This document shows positions 7,401-14,126 of a stretch of DNA of 40,600 bases, in pieces; the first letter of the stretch is position 1, and every line of letters begins with the position of its first letter. Position numbers and translations under genes: made by a program. The notes beneath the pieces are model-generated. The model made no database searches. It was not told where the DNA came from and worked only from the letters and a program-made list of their open reading frames with translations. Source of the DNA: Christensenella sp. UBA4626 (GTDB taxonomy: Bacteria > Bacillota > Clostridia > Christensenellales > UBA1242); NCBI GenBank assembly GCA_002406115.1, contig DHNC01000005.1, positions 1 through 40,600 of the forward strand, written 5' to 3'.

Positions 7401-7466
7401 AGACTATCACATTAAAAATATTATGTCAACGAATTTTGTACAAAAAACAAATAATTTTGTACAAAA
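7401..7466 (-). promoter_or_regulatory. Spo0A-like gene promoter with paired TTTTGTACAAAA sites
   Basis: Minus strand TTGACA (7424-7429), 17 bases, TAGTCT (7401-7406). Immediately upstream of the -35 lie two identical 12-base palindromes TTTTGTACAAAA at 7434-7445 and 7455-7466, centres exactly 21 bp apart (two helical turns), so one face of the DNA. Suited to a dimeric or tetrameric regulator acting on this promoter and possibly on spmAB to the right. The binding protein is unknown. Confidence 0.7.
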
Positions 7467-7573
7467 ATATTCAAAATTAAGTTTTTTGTTTAAAATCAAG
7501 GCTTTTTGCCTTAAAAATAACGGCTTTATAAAAATTGGCTCATATGTAAAAATAAGTTGTCATAAATTAGGAT

Positions 7574-8140
7574 ATGAGCAAAATTTGGATTGTGATGATA
7601 ATTTCCAGTTTGGTTATGTTGTGCGTTGTGTCACCTGGACAAGTTGTTGGCACCATGATGGAAGCCAGCAAAATGGGCGTGACGATGTGTATCGAATTTA
7701 TCGGCATATATGCGGTTTGGATGGGGCTGATGCAGGTTATGGACGATTGTAAATTGAGCCATAAGTTATCCAAAATTTTGAGTAGACCGATAAGACACAT
7801 CTTTGGAAGGACGGACGAGGAAACTGAAAAAAATATTTGTTTAAATATTGCCTCTAATATAATAGGTATAGGAAGTGCCGCCACCCCGTACGGAATAAAA
7901 GCCATGCGAGGCATGGATAAGGGCGACAAAAAAGCAACAAGAGCAATGATAATGTTGGTGGTTATCAATTCCACAGGTATTCAACTTTTGCCAACCACGG
8001 TTATTGGCATGAGGGCAATGGCGGGCAGCGTTAGCCCAAGTTGCATTTTGTGGCCGACAATTGTTTCCACTTTTGTGCCAACCATTTTGGGCATTTTGCT
8101 GGTTGCAAGTTTTTATAGAAGGCGGAAGGCAAATGGCTGA
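7574..8140 (+). CDS. spmA: Spore maturation protein A
   Basis: 188 aa integral membrane protein with about four to five hydrophobic segments. Family signatures: GIYAVWMGLMQVMDDCKLSHKLS, EETEKNICLNIASNIIGIGSAATPYGIKAM and the motif NSTGIQLLPTTVIGMRA. SpmA and SpmB act together in the late dehydration of the spore core. Start at the ATG 7574; the only Shine-Dalgarno-like bases are AGGA, very close to it, so initiation is probably weak or leader-dependent. Overlaps spmB by 8 bases, so the two are coupled. Its presence marks the host as a spore former or recent descendant of one. Confidence 0.93.
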   Translation: MSKIWIVMIISSLVMLCVVSPGQVVGTMMEASKMGVTMCIEFIGIYAVWMGLMQVMDDCKLSHKLSKILSRPIRHIFGRTDEETEKNICLNIASNIIGIGSAATPYGIKAMRGMDKGDKKATRAMIMLVVINSTGIQLLPTTVIGMRAMAGSVSPSCILWPTIVSTFVPTILGILLVASFYRRRKANG

Positions 8141-8639
8141 TTTATTTATCCCTGTTTTGATATGTTGTGTTATGCTTTATGCTTTGATAAAAGGTGTTGA
8201 CGCATATTCAAGTTTTGTTGCTGGGGCAAAAGGGGCTTTGCCGCTTATGGCAAGTTTGATGCCGTTTATCATCGCAATGTTTGTTGCGGTGGAACTGTTT
8301 AGGCACAGCGGTTTAAGCAGTATTTTATGCAATTTTTTAGCTCCAGTTTTTCGCTTTTTGGGCATTCCAGTTGAGATATGCGAGTTGACACTCATCCGAC
8401 CGTTCAGTTCAAATGCTGCATATGTTTTGCTGCGAGATATTTTTGCAAGATATGGCGTGGATAGTTATATTGGCAAATGCGCAAGCGTTGTTATGGGCAG
8501 CAGCGACACAATTTTTTATGTAAGTTCTATTTACTTTGCATCCACAAAAGTTAAAAAGACTGGGCTTACAATCCCTATCGCTTTGGTCTGCAACCTTGCG
8601 TGTGCGATTATTGCCTGCTTCTGTTGTAGATTTATTTAA
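8133..8639 (+). CDS. spmB: Spore maturation protein B
   Basis: 168 aa from the ATG at 8133, with GGCGGAAGG upstream; an open frame runs further upstream inside spmA but lacks an RBS. Polytopic membrane protein. SpmB signatures: LMASLMPFIIAMFVAVELFRHSG, LIRPFSSNAAYVLLRDIFARYGVDSYIGKCASVVMGSSDTIFYV (the GSSDT segment is highly conserved). Partner of SpmA in spore core dehydration. The overlap ATGGCTGA with spmA indicates coupled translation. No terminator immediately after it; a separate promoter precedes the next gene. Confidence 0.93.
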   Translation: MADLFIPVLICCVMLYALIKGVDAYSSFVAGAKGALPLMASLMPFIIAMFVAVELFRHSGLSSILCNFLAPVFRFLGIPVEICELTLIRPFSSNAAYVLLRDIFARYGVDSYIGKCASVVMGSSDTIFYVSSIYFASTKVKKTGLTIPIALVCNLACAIIACFCCRFI

Positions 8640-8683
8640 ATACCATATGTTGTGTAATTATATGATAATGTTTGATTTATCCC

Positions 8684-8712
8684 TTGCAATTTGTGCAGGA
8701 TTGTGATACAAT
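8684..8712 (+). promoter_or_regulatory. Leaderless-type promoter for heavy-metal exporter
   Basis: TTGCAA (8684-8689), 17 bases, TACAAT (8707-8712). The start codon is at 8722, so transcription should begin about 2-4 bases before it; no Shine-Dalgarno fits in between. Confidence 0.75.
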
Positions 8713-8721
8713 AGCGTTCGC

Positions 8722-9603
8722 ATGAAACAATATTGGGATGTTATCTTGGATGCTTTGATAGACACGGCAAAAATTTTGCCGCTCCTTTTTGTTGTCTATT
8801 ATTTGATAGAGTTGTTTGAGTTTAAACGTTCCACAAAATTTAGCGAAAACAAATTTTTAAAAGGTAAATGCAGCCCAATCTTTGGTGCTTTGCTTGGCAG
8901 TGTGCCTCAATGCGGATTTTCAATCGTTTCGACTGACTTGTTTACAAAAGGCTCAATCTCAATTGGTGCCTTGATTGCGGTGTACATTGCAACAAGTGAC
9001 GAGGCTGTGCCACTTATTTTGGCAAACCCAACAAAAATTGTTTGGCTGTTGCTTTTGCTGGGGATTAAAATTTTGTATGCGATTATTATAGGTTATTTGT
9101 CAATCGGATTATATAACTTATTGTTCAAAAAGCATAGACCAGTTCACACGGAAGAAGAGCATAGCGATGACCATTTGGCGGAACACGGCTGCTGCCACCA
9201 TGATATGGAAACAAAATCCTTTGACTGGGTTCACCCATTGCTGCATTGCTTGAAAATCGGTGCTTTTATTTTGATTATCAACATTTTGTTTGGATTTATC
9301 ACAAACATTTGGGTTGGGCAGGAAAGATTGCAAGCATTCCTAAGTGCAAACAAATTCTGGCAACCTTTGCTGGCTGTTGTCATCGGCTTGATACCTAACT
9401 GTGCGTCAAGTGTGGCTCTCACTCAATTTTTCCTTGAAGGAGGCCTAGCATTTGGTGCGCTTGTGGCAGGTTTGTGTGTAAATGCTGGTTTGGGTTTGGT
9501 TGTGCTTTTAAAACAAAACAAAAACTGGCAAGAAAATTTGTTTATCATTTTGATGCTTGTGTTGTCAGGCTTGGCAATAGGCTATGGTTTGATCTTTATT
9601 TAA
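8722..9603 (+). CDS. Putative 10-TM heavy-metal exporter (ArsP_2-like)
   Basis: 293 aa polytopic membrane protein made of two related halves, each with a Pro/Cys motif in a membrane segment: GSVPQCGFS (about 59-67) and GLIPNCASS (about 222-230), each followed by a TxxFxxG element. The halves are separated by a His/Cys/Glu-rich cytoplasmic loop (about 133-163, including EEEHSDDHLAEHGCCHHDME). This is the architecture of putative manganese or arsenic efflux proteins. The substrate cannot be told from sequence; the loop suggests a divalent soft metal. Single gene, predicted leaderless, strong terminator at 9605. Confidence 0.8.
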   Translation: MKQYWDVILDALIDTAKILPLLFVVYYLIELFEFKRSTKFSENKFLKGKCSPIFGALLGSVPQCGFSIVSTDLFTKGSISIGALIAVYIATSDEAVPLILANPTKIVWLLLLLGIKILYAIIIGYLSIGLYNLLFKKHRPVHTEEEHSDDHLAEHGCCHHDMETKSFDWVHPLLHCLKIGAFILIINILFGFITNIWVGQERLQAFLSANKFWQPLLAVVIGLIPNCASSVALTQFFLEGGLAFGALVAGLCVNAGLGLVVLLKQNKNWQENLFIILMLVLSGLAIGYGLIFI

Positions 9604-9604
9604 A

Positions 9605-9633
9605 ACAAGGCAAATATTATGCCTTGTTTTTTT
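9605..9633 (+). terminator. Terminator of exporter gene
   Basis: ACAAGGCA (9605-9612) pairs with TGCCTTGT (9620-9627), 7-base loop, followed by T7. Confidence 0.9.
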
Positions 9634-9729
9634 GTGAATACCACAAAGCGGATTTATGAGCGTCAGCAAAATAAATTGATATTGCATCAACATTCAGTTT
9701 GTTATGGCGGGGAAAGTTCCGCATTTTTG

Positions 9730-9772
9730 TTGCAAAAATATCTTTTGTTTGCATATTTCACGCTTATAAGCG
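9730..9772 (+). promoter_or_regulatory. Possible promoter and palindrome for the mazF cassette
   Basis: TTGCAA (9730-9735) with ATATTT (9753-9758) at 17 bases. Just after it, near the predicted +1, is the perfect 12-base palindrome CGCTTATAAGCG (9761-9772), a possible operator. The -10 is weak. Confidence 0.4.
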
Positions 9773-9793
9773 GATACTAACAATGGAGGAATT

Positions 9794-10234
9794 ATGGAAA
9801 AAAGTGATTTGCAACTTTTAAATCGAGTTTTTCAAGATGCGCAAGTTGGGATGCTTTCGATTGATAAAGTTTTGAAAAAGTTGGAAGACGAAAAATTGAA
9901 GGCTTTGTTTAAAAAGCAGTTTGATATGTATCAAAAGTTTGGCGAAAAATGCAACGTTTTGGCAGTGAGTGAGGACGAGGAAATCAAAGAAAATGGCTTT
10001 TTTAAAAAACTTAAACAGACAACTATGATATATTTTTCTTTGTGGGCAGACAAAACACCTCGCCACATTGTGGAAATGATGATAACAGGCACAGTTATGG
10101 GCATAATTGACGCCATTAAAGCGGAAAAAGATTTTAAAACAAAAAATGAGGAAATAAAAAATCTTGTTGTTGAATTTAAGCAAATGCAGGAAGATTTTTA
10201 CGAAAAATTGAAGAAACAACTTGCAAAAGTTTAA
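9794..10234 (+). CDS. Hypothetical four-helix protein in mazF operon
   Basis: 146 aa, soluble and nearly all helical. Long amphipathic helices (DLQLLNRVFQDAQVGMLSIDKVLKKL, EKLKALFKKQFDMYQKFGEKCN, FKTKNEEIKNLVVEFKQMQEDFYEKLKK) and a mildly hydrophobic segment MMITGTVMGIIDAI fit a four-helix bundle of the ferritin-like type. No clear ExxH iron ligands, so I do not claim metal binding. RBS GGAGGAATT is ideal. Ends 23 bases before the small gene at 10258 and appears to share its transcript with mazF. Could be an accessory factor or an unrelated passenger. Confidence 0.65.
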   Translation: MEKSDLQLLNRVFQDAQVGMLSIDKVLKKLEDEKLKALFKKQFDMYQKFGEKCNVLAVSEDEEIKENGFFKKLKQTTMIYFSLWADKTPRHIVEMMITGTVMGIIDAIKAEKDFKTKNEEIKNLVVEFKQMQEDFYEKLKKQLAKV

Positions 10235-10257
10235 AATCGTTTTAAAAGGGGAAATAT

Positions 10258-10449
10258 ATGGACGAACAAGTTAATGCTTACATCGAATATATCGGCAATA
10301 TGAGGCAGCTAACAAAGCCAAATATGCCAAAATTTGATTTGTCAGCATATACTGAAAATGAATACGTAAAAGAGATTAGGTCGCTTGAAAAAGAGTTTGA
10401 GAACACCGATTCTGTCGACCTAACAATTGCGTTTTTAAAGGGAGAATAA
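10258..10449 (+). CDS. Candidate antitoxin upstream of mazF, 63 aa
   Basis: Small acidic protein whose stop overlaps the MazF start by one base (TAATG), the coupling expected of an antitoxin. RBS AAAGGGG lies 7 bases before the ATG. No ribbon-helix-helix or AbrB fold is visible: the N-terminal half is YIEYIGNMRQL-like helix, the middle PNMPKFDLSAYTENEY is extended, and the C-terminal half KEIRSLEKEFENTDSVDLTIAFLKG is helical and could lie along the MazF groove as MazE tails do. Assigned as antitoxin by position only. Confidence 0.65.
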   Translation: MDEQVNAYIEYIGNMRQLTKPNMPKFDLSAYTENEYVKEIRSLEKEFENTDSVDLTIAFLKGE

Positions 10450-10796
10450 TGGAAATAAACCGTGGCGACATCTTCTATGCTGATTTAAGTCCTGTTGTGG
10501 GAAGTGAACAGGGTGGAGTGCGTCCGGTTTTGGTTGTCCAAAATGATGTGGGCAACAAGTATAGCCCGACAGTGATAATTGCGGCAATCACCAGTCAGTT
10601 GAGCAAGGCAAAACTGCCAACACATATTGAACTAAATCACAACAAATTTAATTTGCCAAAAGATAGCGTGGTTTTGCTGGAGCAAATTAGGACATTGGAT
10701 AAACGTAGGCTAAAAGAAAAGTTATGCAGCATTGATGTTTTGACAATGCAACGCATTGATGTGGCTTTGCTGGTTTCGCTTGGGATAACCGCATAA
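10449..10796 (+). CDS. mazF: MazF/EndoA-type endoribonuclease toxin
   Basis: 115 aa, standard for EndoA (NdoA). Opens with NRGDIFYADLSPVVGSEQGGVRPVLVVQND, the conserved PemK/MazF loop and strand; the Arg in GGVRPV and the Thr/Ser in AITSQ correspond to active-site positions of the family. KDSVVLLEQIRTLDKRRL and the C-terminal helix VDVALLVSLGI follow the Bacillus EndoA pattern. Cleaves single-stranded RNA at short specific sites; held inactive by its antitoxin. Translationally coupled to the 63-aa gene and followed by a terminator, so it closes the cassette. Confidence 0.95.
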   Translation: MEINRGDIFYADLSPVVGSEQGGVRPVLVVQNDVGNKYSPTVIIAAITSQLSKAKLPTHIELNHNKFNLPKDSVVLLEQIRTLDKRRLKEKLCSIDVLTMQRIDVALLVSLGITA

Positions 10797-10816
10797 ATTT
10801 TAATGATTTGATAAAA

Positions 10817-10842
10817 AAAATCGGCAGATGCCGAATTTTTTT
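10817..10842 (+). terminator. Terminator of mazF cassette
   Basis: TCGGCA...TGCCGA hairpin (about 10821-10834) with A-rich 5' flank and T7 after it. Confidence 0.85.
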
Positions 10843-10868
10843 GTGTTCTAAACTAGATGGAAAGAAGG

Positions 10869-11288
10869 TTAAATAATGCGTCCCATAAGTTCATCCATCG
10901 AAACATTTAAATAGTTGGCAATTTTAAGCAAATTGTTGGCATTTGGCTTAACTTGCTTGTTAAACCATCTGACTTTAAAACTGTTGCTTAGGTCGCAATC
11001 TTTAAACAAACGATATTTTGTGACGCCTTTTTGTTTTAGCACCTTTTTGATTTGGTCAGAAAACTTGTTCAAACTTTTTGTGTGATATTCTGAGTCGTCG
11101 TCAGTGCGTCCCATAAGATAGTCAACGCTAACGCCAAAATAATCCGCCAACTTTAACAAATTGTCAAAATTGGGCATTGACCTCATGTTCACCCAGTCGT
11201 AAATTATGGACAAGTTTACATTTAGTGATTTGGCAATCTCACTAAACTTAACATTTTTCGGGTCTAACAATTCATTAAATCTATTCAT
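10869..11288 (-). CDS. Tandem-HTH XRE regulator (internal duplication)
   Basis: 139 aa built from two Cro/CI-type helix-turn-helix units: residues about 10-62 and 76-138. Both end in nearly the same string, NLLKLADYFGVSVDYLMGR and NLLKIANYLNVSMDELMGR, so the gene arose by internal duplication. The second unit has a diverged recognition helix (DCDLSNSFKVRWFNKQVKP). No Shine-Dalgarno is evident. A 7-bp inverted repeat, TTTTCCA...TGGAAAA at 11306-11312/11331-11337, lies just upstream and may be its operator. Divergent from the Rho-like gene; may control that leader. Function beyond DNA binding unknown. Confidence 0.8.
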   Translation of the reverse strand: MNRFNELLDPKNVKFSEIAKSLNVNLSIIYDWVNMRSMPNFDNLLKLADYFGVSVDYLMGRTDDDSEYHTKSLNKFSDQIKKVLKQKGVTKYRLFKDCDLSNSFKVRWFNKQVKPNANNLLKIANYLNVSMDELMGRII

Positions 11289-11352
11289 ACTTTTAATATG
11301 GTCGCTTTTCCATAAAAAAAATTAAAATTTTGGAAAACGCACCCTAAATTTG

Positions 11353-11412
11353 TTGACGAACATTTTTCGTAATTGTAATATACTATTATTGTACAAAAAC
11401 GTTTTTGTACAA
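11353..11412 (+). promoter_or_regulatory. Upstream promoter and 24-bp palindrome in front of the Rho-like gene
   Basis: TTGACG (11353-11358), 17 bases, TAATAT (11376-11381). From the predicted +1, 11389-11412 is a perfect 24-bp palindrome: TTGTACAAAAAC followed directly by its reverse complement. It contains two overlapping copies of the TTTTGTACAAAA-type site. Position over +1 fits repression. Confidence 0.7.
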
Positions 11413-11455
11413 ATATTGGGGCAATAAAGTTTGCAATCAAGTTAAATATAGGCAG

Positions 11456-11559
11456 AAGGAGGGAAATTTAAAGTTTTTATTTTGTACAGAATGCTCACAA
11501 CATGACGATTAAAAAATGTTTTTGTACAAAAATACTTTACTTTTAAAATTTGGTATGAT
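11456..11559 (+). promoter_or_regulatory. Rho-like gene leader: orphan SD, two more palindromes, extended -10
   Basis: AAGGAGGG at 11456-11463 is an ideal Shine-Dalgarno but no start codon follows at usable distance. TTTTGTACAGAA (11480-11491) and TTTTGTACAAAA (11520-11531) repeat the palindrome seen upstream. TGGTATGAT at 11551-11559 is an extended -10 whose transcript would begin about 7 bases before the ATG at 11573. Confidence 0.55.
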
Positions 11560-11572
11560 ACACTTACGATAT

Positions 11573-12643
11573 ATGACAAGGGAAGAGTTAAACGAATTAA
11601 GTATTTTTGCATTACGTGAATTTGCACGTAGGGCTGGTGTTTACGCACCCACAAGCAAAAAGAAAAACGAATTGATAAATGAAATTATTGAAATTAGCGA
11701 GGGCAAAAAACAGCCTTATATCGCAAAGACAAAGCAGGGTAGGCCTCCAAAAAATTATGGCTATCCTTTTGCGGAATCTTTTGTTACAAGCATCCCTCAA
11801 ACCTATCCATCTTCATACTTGAGGCAGGAATCTAAATTCACCTATAACGACGATATTCAAATGGTGAATGGTTATTTGGAACTTACAAATAATTCTGCGC
11901 TTGTTTGGTCTTATCAAAACAACCGATTGGTTTGCTTGCAGTTGGCTCGTGGCTTGGTTCAAGAATATAATTTGAGAACTGGGGACTTGCTTATGGTGGA
12001 AGTTGGCGGCGAAAATCACAACATTGCTGAATCAATTTTAAACATCAACAATGTGCCGGCAAAAAGTTTTAACAAAATCCGCAAAGATTTCAGCCAAATC
12101 CAACACAAAATGCCTGACCAAATTTTGGGCTTTTCAAATCCAGATTATCAAAATTTGGATATAAAATTGGGCGAAAGTGTTTATCTTTACGGCTCAAACA
12201 ATATGGACAATTCGCTGACAGCTGCTGAAATGTTGGTGGCTTGCAATGCGGATAGAAAATTGTATGTAAACACTTCTATTGTGGATAAAAATAGGTGCGT
12301 GCTTTCCAATCTTGAAGGGGTTGAAAAGTTTGTGACCGATTTTGCTGACCCAATTGACGACGCTAGGCGTGCTGTATTGTTGGCAACTGAAAGGGCAAAA
12401 CGTATTATGGAAAAGGGCGAGTCTTGCGTGCTTGCAATTGACGATGTTCAAGCCGTGCGTGGGGTTGATGTGGACGATTTGCACGTCACAAAAAACCTTA
12501 TGTCTTTAAGCAAAAATGGCGACAATGCTGGCAGCGTAACTTTGCTTGCGATTATGCCTTCAAGCCGCAGCATGGATTTGTTTGAAAAACTTGCCGACAA
12601 ACGCTTTAAAGTGCTCGACCATAAGTTGTTTATCATTGAATAA
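11573..12643 (+). CDS. Rho-family protein with degenerate ATPase site
   Basis: 356 aa (Rho is usually about 420). Start chosen at 11573, where the protein opens MTREELNELSIFALREFARRAGV, a Rho N-terminal SAP-like domain (1-45). An OB/cold-shock-type region follows at about 95-160 (VNGYLELTNN), then the Rho ATPase core. Alignable parts: IKLGESVYLYG, ADPIDDARRAVLLATERAKRIMEKGESCVLAIDD, and GSVTLLAIMPSS...FEKLADKRFKVLDH. But the Walker A stretch is YGSNNMDNS (206-214) with no GK[ST], Walker B ends DD without the usual DSITRLAR, and the catalytic Glu and arginine landmarks are not recognisable. Probably cannot hydrolyse ATP; may bind RNA or regulate true Rho. Confidence 0.8.
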   Translation: MTREELNELSIFALREFARRAGVYAPTSKKKNELINEIIEISEGKKQPYIAKTKQGRPPKNYGYPFAESFVTSIPQTYPSSYLRQESKFTYNDDIQMVNGYLELTNNSALVWSYQNNRLVCLQLARGLVQEYNLRTGDLLMVEVGGENHNIAESILNINNVPAKSFNKIRKDFSQIQHKMPDQILGFSNPDYQNLDIKLGESVYLYGSNNMDNSLTAAEMLVACNADRKLYVNTSIVDKNRCVLSNLEGVEKFVTDFADPIDDARRAVLLATERAKRIMEKGESCVLAIDDVQAVRGVDVDDLHVTKNLMSLSKNGDNAGSVTLLAIMPSSRSMDLFEKLADKRFKVLDHKLFIIE

Positions 12644-12752
12644 ATTGTGGAAAAACCAATTTATTTTCATTGAAAAAATGGAATAAAAAAATTTGTTTTA
12701 ACAACTTTAAAAAGTCGCCTCAATTTTAACTAAAAAACATATAAAAAAAGTA

Positions 12753-12788
12753 ACAAAAAAACGTACTAAAAGCAGTACGTTTTTTGTT
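12753..12788. terminator. Terminator of Rho-like gene
   Basis: Fifteen-bp stem AACAAAAAACGTACT with its complement around AAAAGC, ending in T6; core ACGTACT/AGTACGT at 12761-12767/12774-12780. Works in both directions. Confidence 0.88.
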
Positions 12789-12802
12789 GCAATTAACTGC
12801 AA

Positions 12803-12852
12803 ACCAAAGTTATGTGCGTCAGCGGAATAATTTGGCTTATTTTAACTTTGGT
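12803..12852. repeat. 10-bp inverted repeat after the fic gene
   Basis: ACCAAAGTTA (12803-12812) and TAACTTTGGT (12843-12852) are perfect complements around a 30-base loop. No T-run on either side. Lies in the 3' flank of the leftward fic gene; role unknown. Confidence 0.6.
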
Positions 12853-12887
12853 ATTTATAAACCACATTTTAAGTATTTTTATTAAAA

Positions 12888-13961
12888 TTAAATTTCAGTT
12901 TCGCACATAGGATTTGTGGAATATTCATTTATGATTTCAATATATTTATCGCACCTAGAATTTAACCTATCAACCATAAGCGTAAACAAGTTGGAATAAT
13001 CGTTAAAATCAATCGCCTTATTCATCGCTTCAATATATCTTTCCTTATGTTTTGCCTTGATTGTTATGGTTGGGTAGCCGTTTCGGGTTAAAATATAGTT
13101 CAAAAGTATTCGAGATGTCCTTCCGTTGCAGTCCCTAAATGGGTGGATTTGAATATATCTAGTTTTAAAGAACATTGCTTTCAAAACCGGGTGAACCTCG
13201 CCGTATTTTTCGTCCGGATGGTCAATTAGGGTTATCAGATTTTGCAACATATCTTCAACATAGTCGCTGTCGGTAGGTGTCCAATTTGCGGTTTCAAGTT
13301 TGACGTTGGAGTGCAACCAATCGCCGTTGTAGTAAAAGGTCTTTCGTGGGCTGCCGTAGCCGATGATATAGTCGTTGTCAAATTCAGTGTCCTCATACAT
13401 CTTTTTATGAATGGAGGAAATGAAATCAATGGAAAGTTCGTTCTTTTGCATCTCTTCAAAATCGTTGGCTTCTTTGGCGTCTTTATAATGTCTGGCTGCC
13501 CTTAAAGCGTAAGCCAATGTGCCTAAATGTTTAGGATAAGGGCAAACAAATACATTGTCTTTTGACATGATAACAAGAGATGAATTTTTGTAATTATTTC
13601 TATGCTGCTGCATAAAGGCTTCCTTTGCGTCATGCTCCAACGGAACATCGGCACAAAATGACGGTTCCGCCACCAAGATTTTGCAACTTTCATCATAGAT
13701 TGATTTTGGATAAACACAATGATTGTTTTCAATAAATTCGCTTTGTTTGACAAAATCCAAATCAATTTTGCAGTTGAGTTCTCGTATAACATTTTCGCAA
13801 ACGTGGCGGTTTGCTTTGATATATTGAACCTTTTCTTCAATCACCTTGATTGCAGTTTTAAACAAAAGTGTTTTGCCAAATTTTATACACTCCTCATAAG
13901 CTTTGTTTTGTTGTGCAATAAGGTTGTCACGCTCCTCGCAATATTTGGAATAATCAAACAT
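12888..13961 (-). CDS. Fic/DOC family protein (class II) with variant active-site motif
   Basis: 357 aa; start at 13961, where GAGGTGG precedes the ATG, rather than the longer frame to 14033. Fic core at about 190-310 with active-site loop HPFRDCNGRTSR (His273 to Arg284). The canonical motif is HxFx[DE]GNGRxxR; here Gly is replaced by Cys278. An inhibitory-helix motif [ST]xxxE[GN] is present as SEFIEN (74-79), N-terminal to the core, as in class II Fic proteins. Fic enzymes usually transfer AMP from ATP to a protein hydroxyl. NGYPTITIKAKHKERYIEAMNKA follows the loop as in the family. Own promoter at 13980-14008. Confidence 0.9.
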   Translation of the reverse strand: MFDYSKYCEERDNLIAQQNKAYEECIKFGKTLLFKTAIKVIEEKVQYIKANRHVCENVIRELNCKIDLDFVKQSEFIENNHCVYPKSIYDESCKILVAEPSFCADVPLEHDAKEAFMQQHRNNYKNSSLVIMSKDNVFVCPYPKHLGTLAYALRAARHYKDAKEANDFEEMQKNELSIDFISSIHKKMYEDTEFDNDYIIGYGSPRKTFYYNGDWLHSNVKLETANWTPTDSDYVEDMLQNLITLIDHPDEKYGEVHPVLKAMFFKTRYIQIHPFRDCNGRTSRILLNYILTRNGYPTITIKAKHKERYIEAMNKAIDFNDYSNLFTLMVDRLNSRCDKYIEIINEYSTNPMCETEI

Positions 13962-13979
13962 ATGCCACCTCTTAAATGA

Positions 13980-14008
13980 AGTATAGTATAAAATTTGCCA
14001 CTTTTCAA
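13980..14008 (-). promoter_or_regulatory. fic promoter
   Basis: Minus strand TTGAAA (14003-14008), 17 bases, TATACT (13980-13985). Leader of about 12 bases before the RBS. Confidence 0.75.
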
Positions 14009-14050
14009 TACCAAAATCGAAATTTGTTGCCAAATTGGCTTAAATTTTAT

Positions 14051-14079
14051 TTGCCAAAGCCGAGCAATATAATTATAAT
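14051..14079 (+). promoter_or_regulatory. glnS promoter
   Basis: TTGCCA (14051-14056), 17 bases, TATAAT (14074-14079). Predicted leader about 40 bases; no T-box-like structure fits in it. Confidence 0.8.
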
Positions 14080-14126
14080 AATTGACATTTTAAGGCAAAA
14101 GAATTATCATTTACAAAAGAGGTTAT

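Noticed and set aside
7393..7752. 119-aa frame overlapping the start of spmA
   Set aside because: Covers the promoter and palindrome region, no RBS, and the real spmA frame is conserved.
11516..11572. Upstream start for the Rho-like gene at 11516
   Set aside because: That ATG has no RBS and adds a residue run unlike Rho_N; it also lies across a TTTTGTACAAAA site and the -10 box.
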